Assembly: GCA_015057755.1 (NCBI GenBank)
Contig: SVDR01000081.1
Location: forward strand, 1 to 8,380
Direction: 5' to 3'
Length of the DNA stretch: 8,380 nt
Source of the DNA: Lachnoclostridium sp.
GTDB lineage: Bacteria; Bacillota_A; Clostridia; Lachnospirales; Lachnospiraceae
The position numbers and the translations under genes were made by a program. Positions within the stretch are counted from its first letter, which is position 1. Each line of letters opens with the position of its first letter. This document shows positions 5,599 through 8,380 of this stretch, piece after piece. The notes beneath the pieces were generated by a model. It searched no databases and was not told where the DNA came from. It saw nothing but the letters and a program-made list of their open reading frames with translations.

Positions 5599-6852
5599 TT
5601 AGTATGGAAGGAAAACCGGAATCAAGGTAACAACTGCCACATAAGTGAGCAGTACCATCGGAATACCAACTTTCACGAAATCTGTGAATTTATACTTTGT
5701 CCAACCAACTGTCATCATATTCTGCGGAGCTGCAAACGGTGTTGCATAGGAAGCTGCACCGGCTAATGTAATGATCATTGCGATCGGATACGGGCTGACA
5801 CCAATCTGCTCGGCAATGGAAATACCAATCGGCATGAATACCAGAATGGTCGGAATATTGGACATTACCTGTGTAAGAATGGATGCCGCAAAGAAGATTA
5901 CAGTGCTGATCATAAACGGACTTGGATTATCACCAAGAATCTGAAGAATCAGATTCGCAACCGCATCACCGGCTCCACTTGCTTTGATACCTGCAGAAAT
6001 CGCACTAAGCGCACCTACCAGAACCAGACAGTTCCAGTCGATCGCCTTAATCGCATCTTTCACAGTCATACAGCCGCTTCCAACGATGATCAACGCACCG
6101 ATAACCGCTGCGATATGCATTGGAACAACCTTGGAACCGGATGCGATCACAACAAGAACAGCAGCCATAGTTGTACAGCAGATCAGCGCTTTCTTCTTGT
6201 CTAACGGTTTCTTTTCAGTCTGTGCAAATTCCGGAACATAACCGGTATCCGGTAAAAACTTTCTTCCAATAAATGTTAAATACAGAGTTCCAAGAATACA
6301 GATTCCGATACCAAACGGTGTGATATCAAAAAATCCAAATGGTTCGTAACCCAGTTCCTGAATAACACCATTCGCAGATGCGTTGGAACCTACACCAACA
6401 AGTGTTACAAAGCCGCCAAACTGAGCACCGAAAAGTAAGCTTAACAGCGCTTTGGACGGTCCGATACCTGCGGAGATACACATAGCAGTTACAAGTGGAG
6501 CCATTGCTACCATGACACCGATGTTGCTGCATACAGCACTGAGTACACAGGAAACGATCAATGTAGCAAGAATAATATTCTGTTCACTTTTACCTGTAAC
6601 TTTAATCATCTTTTCGCCAATCAGGTCTGTTACACCAGAATGGAACAAAGAAGAACCCACGACCATCATACCTGCTAACAGTACAATTGTTGTGCTGTTA
6701 TATCCACTGAAAATACTGCCAACTTCAATAATACCTGTGTAAGCGTAAAGAATGGATGCACCAATTGCAGTTACTACGATCGGAATCGGTTCCCAAATAA
6801 ATAATACGATGGTTGCTGCCAAAATCAGCAATGCAATAGCCATACTGTTCAT
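5599..6852 (-). CDS. SLC13/DASS-type carboxylate permease
   Basis: This 417-residue integral membrane protein has about 11-13 hydrophobic segments, in two related halves. Each half has an SN-containing hairpin motif typical of divalent anion:sodium symporters: CSNIGVMVAMAPLV (108-121) and MSNIPTILVFMPIGI (330-344). These replace the SNT signature of SLC13 proteins. Further marks are VGVGSNAS (152-159) and PFAAPQNMM (372-380). A charged cytoplasmic loop, about 205-222 (TEKKPLDKKK), separates the halves. Family members import di- or tricarboxylates or other anions, usually with sodium. It is the first gene of an operon with the DUF6282 hydrolase. Start: ATG 6 bases after AAAGGGGG. Substrate specificity cannot be read from sequence; a non-SLC13 ion-transporter-superfamily member is the main alternative. 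Confidence 0.87.
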   Translation of the reverse strand: MNSMAIALLILAATIVLFIWEPIPIVVTAIGASILYAYTGIIEVGSIFSGYNSTTIVLLAGMMVVGSSLFHSGVTDLIGEKMIKVTGKSEQNIILATLIVSCVLSAVCSNIGVMVAMAPLVTAMCISAGIGPSKALLSLLFGAQFGGFVTLVGVGSNASANGVIQELGYEPFGFFDITPFGIGICILGTLYLTFIGRKFLPDTGYVPEFAQTEKKPLDKKKALICCTTMAAVLVVIASGSKVVPMHIAAVIGALIIVGSGCMTVKDAIKAIDWNCLVLVGALSAISAGIKASGAGDAVANLILQILGDNPSPFMISTVIFFAASILTQVMSNIPTILVFMPIGISIAEQIGVSPYPIAMIITLAGAASYATPFAAPQNMMTVGWTKYKFTDFVKVGIPMVLLTYVAVVTLIPVFLPY

Positions 6853-6893
6853 AAGTTTCCCCCTTTAGTTATATTCATCATCCTTCTTCGAAA

Positions 6894-6903
6894 GCTGGCC
6901 AGC
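6894..6903. promoter_or_regulatory. Perfect palindrome in the permease leader
   Basis: GCTGGCCAGC is a perfect 10-bp palindrome about 10-19 bases after the predicted permease transcript start, flanked by AAA on one side and ATTT on the other. It stands out from its AT-rich surroundings and could be an operator for a second regulator. As RNA it would have almost no loop, so a hairpin is less likely. Confidence 0.3.
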
Positions 6904-6919
6904 ATTTCTTTATACATAG

Positions 6920-6948
6920 ATTCTAGCACACTCAATTCACAAAATAAA
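6920..6948 (-). promoter_or_regulatory. Promoter of the permease/DUF6282 operon
   Basis: On the minus strand an extended -10, TGC-TAGAAT (6928-6920), with only a poor -35, TTTATT (6948-6943), at 17 bases. Predicted start near 6913. A weak -35 fits a promoter that needs an activator. Confidence 0.55.
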
Positions 6949-6970
6949 ACAATGATATTTTTATTTTCCC

Positions 6971-6985
6971 ACAATTAAATTTTGT
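6971..6985. promoter_or_regulatory. Candidate LysR operator before the permease operon
   Basis: ACAATTAAATTTTGT holds the dyad ACAA-N7-TTGT, centred at 6978, about -65 from the predicted permease start. It is the same form and spacing as the dyad at 3654-3668. It also lies 14 bases upstream of the -35 of the divergent MFS gene. Confidence 0.5.
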
Positions 6986-6999
6986 TTTTCATTTTTTAC

Positions 7000-7028
7000 T
7001 TGCACTTACTCCCCTTCTCCATTATAAT
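7000..7028 (+). promoter_or_regulatory. Promoter of the MFS transporter gene
   Basis: -35 TTGCAC (7000-7005), a 17-base spacer and a perfect TATAAT (7023-7028), with transcription predicted from near 7035. Confidence 0.75.
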
Positions 7029-7057
7029 AGCTAACATTATTTGGAGGATTTTGTACC

Positions 7058-8236
7058 ATGAAAAAAGTAAATTATCTGGAAGTGATCGGTATTCTGTCTC
7101 TTTCACTTCTTCTGACATCCAACTATGCGGTTTCCAGCTGTCTGCCGGAAATGTTGAAAACCTTTGCAGACTATGACCGCTCGGCAGTGGATTTTTTGAT
7201 CTCGTCACCGGCTATGGCCATGATGATCATGATCGCTATGACTCCGGTCTTATCTCGTTTCTTAAATGAACGGTTTACGGTTATCACCGGTCTTCTGCTG
7301 ATGGGTATCTGCGGTATCGCACCGGTCTTCACCTCATCCTATCCTCTTGTTTTGATCACAAGACTTTTGATGGGTGTGGGTACCGGTCTTCTCAATGCGA
7401 AAGCGGTCAGCTTGATCGGTGAACGTTTCACCGGCTCTCTCCGCTCCAGACTGCAGGGATTCCGCTGTTCCATGGAGACCATCGGTCAGTCAACCCTGAT
7501 GCTGGCTGCCGGACAGCTTCTTCGTTTTGGATGGAATTATGCGTTCCTGGTTTATGGAACGGCATTCGTGATCCTGGTTCTGTATCTGGCATTTGTACCT
7601 GTGAAGAAAACCGCGTCTGCAGACATGTCCGCTTCTGATATGCCTCAGACTGCTGTAAAATTAACTGCAAAGCACAAAAAATTCATTTTTACCAATTTCC
7701 TTATGGGTATGACGCTTGTATCTGCCGCGGTGCTTTTATCCATGCGCATCACCAGTTATGTGGTAGAAACAGGTATCGGTACCGATGTAAACGGTGCAAC
7801 GATCATGAGTGTTTCCGTATTCTCCGGATTCTTCGCCGGTATGATCTTCGGAAGATTGTATGAAAAATTAAAACGTCTGCTTCTTCCGACCTCTCTGCTG
7901 ATGATCGCGACTGGTATGATAACCATCGGCCTGGCTGGAAATCTGCTATCTGTACTGATCGGCGCATGTCTGTGCAATTTCGGCGTGACCCTTAGCACTT
8001 CCTACATGTTCAATGGTCTGTCCGAGCATCTGCCGACAGAATCCTTGCATACAGCCAATGCCATTGTTTTGGTAGGATGCAATCTCGGTTCCTGCACGAT
8101 CTCCTTTGTCCTGCAGGCAATCGGAATGATCAATCCGTCCGTTCACGCCGGTTTTATCACTTATGCATGTTTGTTTGTGGTTCTGGCAAGTGTATTCTTT
8201 GTGAAACATCGCATGCACCACCGTCAGACCGCTTAA
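7058..8236 (+). CDS. Major facilitator superfamily (MFS) transporter
   Basis: The 392-residue membrane protein has about 12 hydrophobic segments in two halves, joined by a polar loop (about 182-208, rich in Lys, Ser and Asp). MFS marks are Arg102 in TRLLMGVGTGLLNAKAV (101-117, like the TM4 segment), SRFLNERF (66-73, a degraded motif A between TM2 and TM3) and its counterpart FGRLYEKLKR (264-273) in the second half. Length is normal for a 12-TM member. Start: ATG 10 bases after GGAGG (7043-7047). It is monocistronic, divergent from the SLC13 permease, with its own promoter and terminator. It may export or import a compound of the neighbouring pathway, since a candidate LysR operator lies in the shared intergenic region, or it may be an unrelated efflux pump. 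Substrate unknown. Confidence 0.92.
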   Translation: MKKVNYLEVIGILSLSLLLTSNYAVSSCLPEMLKTFADYDRSAVDFLISSPAMAMMIMIAMTPVLSRFLNERFTVITGLLLMGICGIAPVFTSSYPLVLITRLLMGVGTGLLNAKAVSLIGERFTGSLRSRLQGFRCSMETIGQSTLMLAAGQLLRFGWNYAFLVYGTAFVILVLYLAFVPVKKTASADMSASDMPQTAVKLTAKHKKFIFTNFLMGMTLVSAAVLLSMRITSYVVETGIGTDVNGATIMSVSVFSGFFAGMIFGRLYEKLKRLLLPTSLLMIATGMITIGLAGNLLSVLIGACLCNFGVTLSTSYMFNGLSEHLPTESLHTANAIVLVGCNLGSCTISFVLQAIGMINPSVHAGFITYACLFVVLASVFFVKHRMHHRQTA

Positions 8237-8256
8237 TCAGAAACCTTTTATCAACA

Positions 8257-8300
8257 AAAAACAGGCATCCCGCGTTATTGCGAAATGCCTGTTTTTCTTT
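8257..8300 (+). terminator. Bidirectional rho-independent terminator
   Basis: AAAAACAGGCAT (8257-8268) pairs perfectly with ATGCCTGTTTTT (8285-8296). CGC/GCG (8271-8273 with 8280-8282) can extend the structure into the loop. The stem ends in T-tracts on both strands, so it can stop both the MFS gene and the convergent gene ending at 8300. Confidence 0.9.
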
Positions 8301-8380
8301 TATTTCTCATCAGAATCTTTAAACAGATCTTTAAAGATTCCTTTCTTTTTCTTCTTTTCGCCTTCCTGATCAGAACCGGA
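8300..8380 (-). CDS. C-terminal tail of an unidentified protein (partial)
   Basis: On the minus strand an open frame enters from the right edge and ends in TAA at 8302-8300, directly before the shared terminator. It gives 26 residues: a polar, lysine-rich run EGEKKKKKG (about residues 6-14 of the fragment) followed by IFKDLFKDSDEK. Such a basic, low-complexity tail with a short amphipathic end occurs in many unrelated proteins, so no function is assigned. That this is a real gene end is supported by the terminator just downstream on the same strand. Confidence 0.55.
   Translation of the reverse strand, partial: SGSDQEGEKKKKKGIFKDLFKDSDEK

Noticed and set aside
1..8380. CRISPR arrays, tRNA or rRNA genes, insertion sequences, phage or defence genes
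   Set aside because: No repeat-spacer series, cloverleaf, transposase frame, terminal inverted repeats or related proteins were seen on reading both strands.

Overview
The window looks like chromosomal DNA of a Gram-positive Clostridia-type bacterium, most likely of the Lachnospiraceae kind. The grounds are a moderate AT bias, strong AGGAGG-type ribosome binding sites, sigma-A-like promoters, short operons closed by hairpin/T-tract terminators, and protein sequences typical of that group. No RNA gene, insertion sequence, CRISPR array or phage gene is visible. The genes are intact except for two cut by the window ends.

Layout. 1-53 (-): first codons of a gene resembling arginyl-tRNA synthetase. 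281-982 (+): stand-alone (p)ppGpp synthetase. 1156-1713 (+): flavin reductase family protein, followed by a bidirectional terminator. 1813-3561 (-): two-gene operon of an RraA-like aldolase/decarboxylase and a D-2-hydroxyacid dehydrogenase. 3734-4684 (+): LysR-type regulator, divergent from that operon. 4723-6852 (-): two-gene operon of an SLC13-type carboxylate permease and a DUF6282-type amidohydrolase-like protein. 7058-8236 (+): MFS transporter, divergent from the permease. 8300-8380 (-): C-terminal tail of an unidentified gene.

The most interesting part is 1813-6852, possibly extending to 8236. It reads as a small carboxylate-use cluster: import (SLC13), hydrolysis (DUF6282), aldol cleavage or decarboxylation (RraA-like) and oxo/hydroxy-acid redox (2-hydroxyacid dehydrogenase), under one LysR regulator. 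Comparing the two minus-strand operon promoters gives independent support. The stretches upstream of the -10 boxes of the RraA operon and the permease operon align without gaps over 53 positions with 37 identities. Both contain the dyad ACAA-N7-TTGT centred at about -65 from the predicted start, where LysR-type recognition sites normally lie. This suggests that both operons, the regulator itself and perhaps the MFS gene form one regulon. The substrate cannot be told from sequence.

The genes left of 1800 (alarmone synthetase, flavin reductase) look unrelated to this cluster. Annotated starts were chosen by ribosome binding sites, and for four genes this gives a shorter protein than the longest possible reading frame.
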